The translations under genes were made by a program, and so were the position numbers. Source: Oscillospiraceae bacterium (GTDB taxonomy: Bacteria; Bacillota; Clostridia; Oscillospirales; Ruminococcaceae). From it: a stretch of DNA of 6,153 nucleotides. This document shows positions 5,687 through 6,153 of the stretch, piece by piece. Each line of letters starts with the position of its first letter. Position 1 is the first letter of the stretch. The notes below the pieces were generated by a model, which was not told where the DNA came from, made no database searches, and worked only from the letters and a program-made list of their open reading frames with translations. The stretch covers positions 1 to 6,153 of the forward strand of contig JAFYEQ010000170.1 of NCBI GenBank assembly GCA_017544185.1, in the 5' to 3' direction.

Positions 5687-5714
5687 CTAAAAGCGGAACG
5701 AAAGCTAAAAAATC

Positions 5715-5743
5715 TTGACATCATGGCCATATCGTAGTATAAT
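5715..5743 (+). promoter_or_regulatory. Perfect sigma-A promoter of the decayed PIN locus
   Basis: TTGACA (5715-5720), a 17-base spacer and TATAAT (5738-5743) match the consensus fully. Transcription would start near 5750, in the G run just before ATG 5758. The downstream reading frames are broken, so the promoter appears to drive a non-functional locus or an untranslated RNA. Confidence 0.85.
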
Positions 5744-5757
5744 AAAACTGGGGGAGT

Positions 5758-5895
5758 ATGATGTTTGGACAGACTTCATAGGTAGGTCCGAGATGGATGG
5801 CCTCTCGGATACGTGTGTCATATGGAGAAGGATCACGAGAACTCGAAGCCCTTTGTGAAAAGGATCTGCCAAAGGAGAGGAGGCTGGCGTCATGA
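5758..5895 (+). pseudogene. Possible decayed upstream partner (antitoxin position) with in-frame TAG
   Basis: Directly after the promoter, ATG 5758 (with ATG 5761, preceded by GGGGGAG) opens a frame that reads seven codons to TAG 5779-5781, then continues in the same frame to TGA 5893-5895. That TGA overlaps ATG 5892 as ATGA, the arrangement expected of an antitoxin-toxin pair. The second segment can start at ATG 5797 (MASRIRVSYGEGSREL, then 16 more residues), but no ribosome site precedes it. At 45 codons in all it is shorter than most antitoxins, and the sequence matches no antitoxin family I recognise. The antitoxin reading rests on position and on the PIN fragment downstream. Confidence 0.4.
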
Positions 5896-6153
5896 CAAAT
5901 ACAGCTGTGGTAAGTACTGGTCTCTTCTCCTGCGATAACAGATATCCTGTATGTTCTGCGCAGAGCTGTCAAAGACAGAGCTCTTGTCAGAAGGAAATAT
6001 GAGAGCTTCAGGCAGAAGATCGATATTCTCCCGGTAACTGAAAAGGATATCGATACAGCGTTCGCAAGAGACTGGAAAGACTTTGAGGATGCAGTGCAGT
6101 ACACAGTGGCAGGATCGAACAGCGTAGATATCATCATCACAAGGAACAAGAGC
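5892..6153 (+). pseudogene. PIN-domain (VapC/PIN_3-like) toxin remnant with N-terminal half missing, cut by window edge
   Basis: The frame 5914-6153 encodes 80 residues with the look of the C-terminal half of a PIN ribonuclease: SSPAITDILYVLRRAVKDR, DILPVTEKDI, DFEDAVQY (6079-6102; conserved acidic residues) and VDIIITRNKS at the window edge, where PIN_3-type proteins continue with an acidic residue. No usable start exists: TAA at 5911-5913 closes the frame upstream. The original start is probably ATG 5892, with AGGAGAGGAGG at 5873-5883, which reads MTNTAVV and then leaves the PIN frame. The first catalytic Asp (DTN-type motif) and the middle of the domain are absent, which points to an internal deletion near 5910-5915 that also shifted the frame. 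Intact members act as sequence-specific RNases held by an antitoxin. Confidence 0.7.

Noticed and set aside
5721..6149. 142-codon minus-strand ORF at the right end
   Set aside because: It is antisense to the PIN fragment, whose plus-strand frame has clear PIN-like motifs.

Overview
The window looks like chromosomal DNA from a moderately GC-rich Firmicute of the Clostridia, most likely Ruminococcus or a close relative in the Oscillospiraceae. This rests on protein style (an Fe-S scaffold gene typical of gut Clostridia), strong AGGAGG-type ribosome sites, consensus sigma-A promoters, and intergenic arrays of purine-rich 7-bp repeats. The genus is an inference, not a database match.

Layout. (1) 1-669, minus strand: a nearly complete NifU/IscU-like iron-sulfur scaffold protein cut by the left edge, with its promoter at 723-751. 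(2) 670-1219: a gene-free stretch of about 550 bases holding 7-bp repeats, two copies of a 34-bp hairpin-bearing repeat, a probable terminator hairpin at 1021-1050 and a second inverted repeat. (3) 1220-4693, minus strand: a sugar-polymer operon read right to left from a perfect consensus promoter at 4711-4739. It encodes a WbbL-type GT2 glycosyltransferase, an RgpB-like GT2 rhamnosyltransferase (4-base ATGA overlap with the first), dTDP-glucose 4,6-dehydratase (rfbB), a tiny Arg-rich ORF, and dTDP-4-dehydrorhamnose 3,5-epimerase (rfbC). (4) 4869-5540, plus strand, divergent: an AlkD-family DNA alkylation repair protein. (5) 5573-5686: a 114-bp MITE-like element with 15-bp terminal inverted repeats and a 4-bp direct repeat. 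(6) 5715-6153: a strong promoter followed by what looks like a decayed toxin-antitoxin locus, ending in an in-frame PIN-domain C-terminal half with no start codon, cut by the right edge.

How it works together. RfbB and RfbC carry out the second and third steps of dTDP-L-rhamnose synthesis, and the two glycosyltransferases probably place rhamnose (or a neighbouring sugar) on a cell-wall or capsular glycan. rfbA and rfbD, needed to complete the pathway, are not in the window. The most unusual items are the 33-codon ORF placed exactly between rfbB and rfbC, the different 7-bp repeat arrays in separate intergenic gaps, the MITE-like element, and the broken PIN locus that keeps a perfect promoter.
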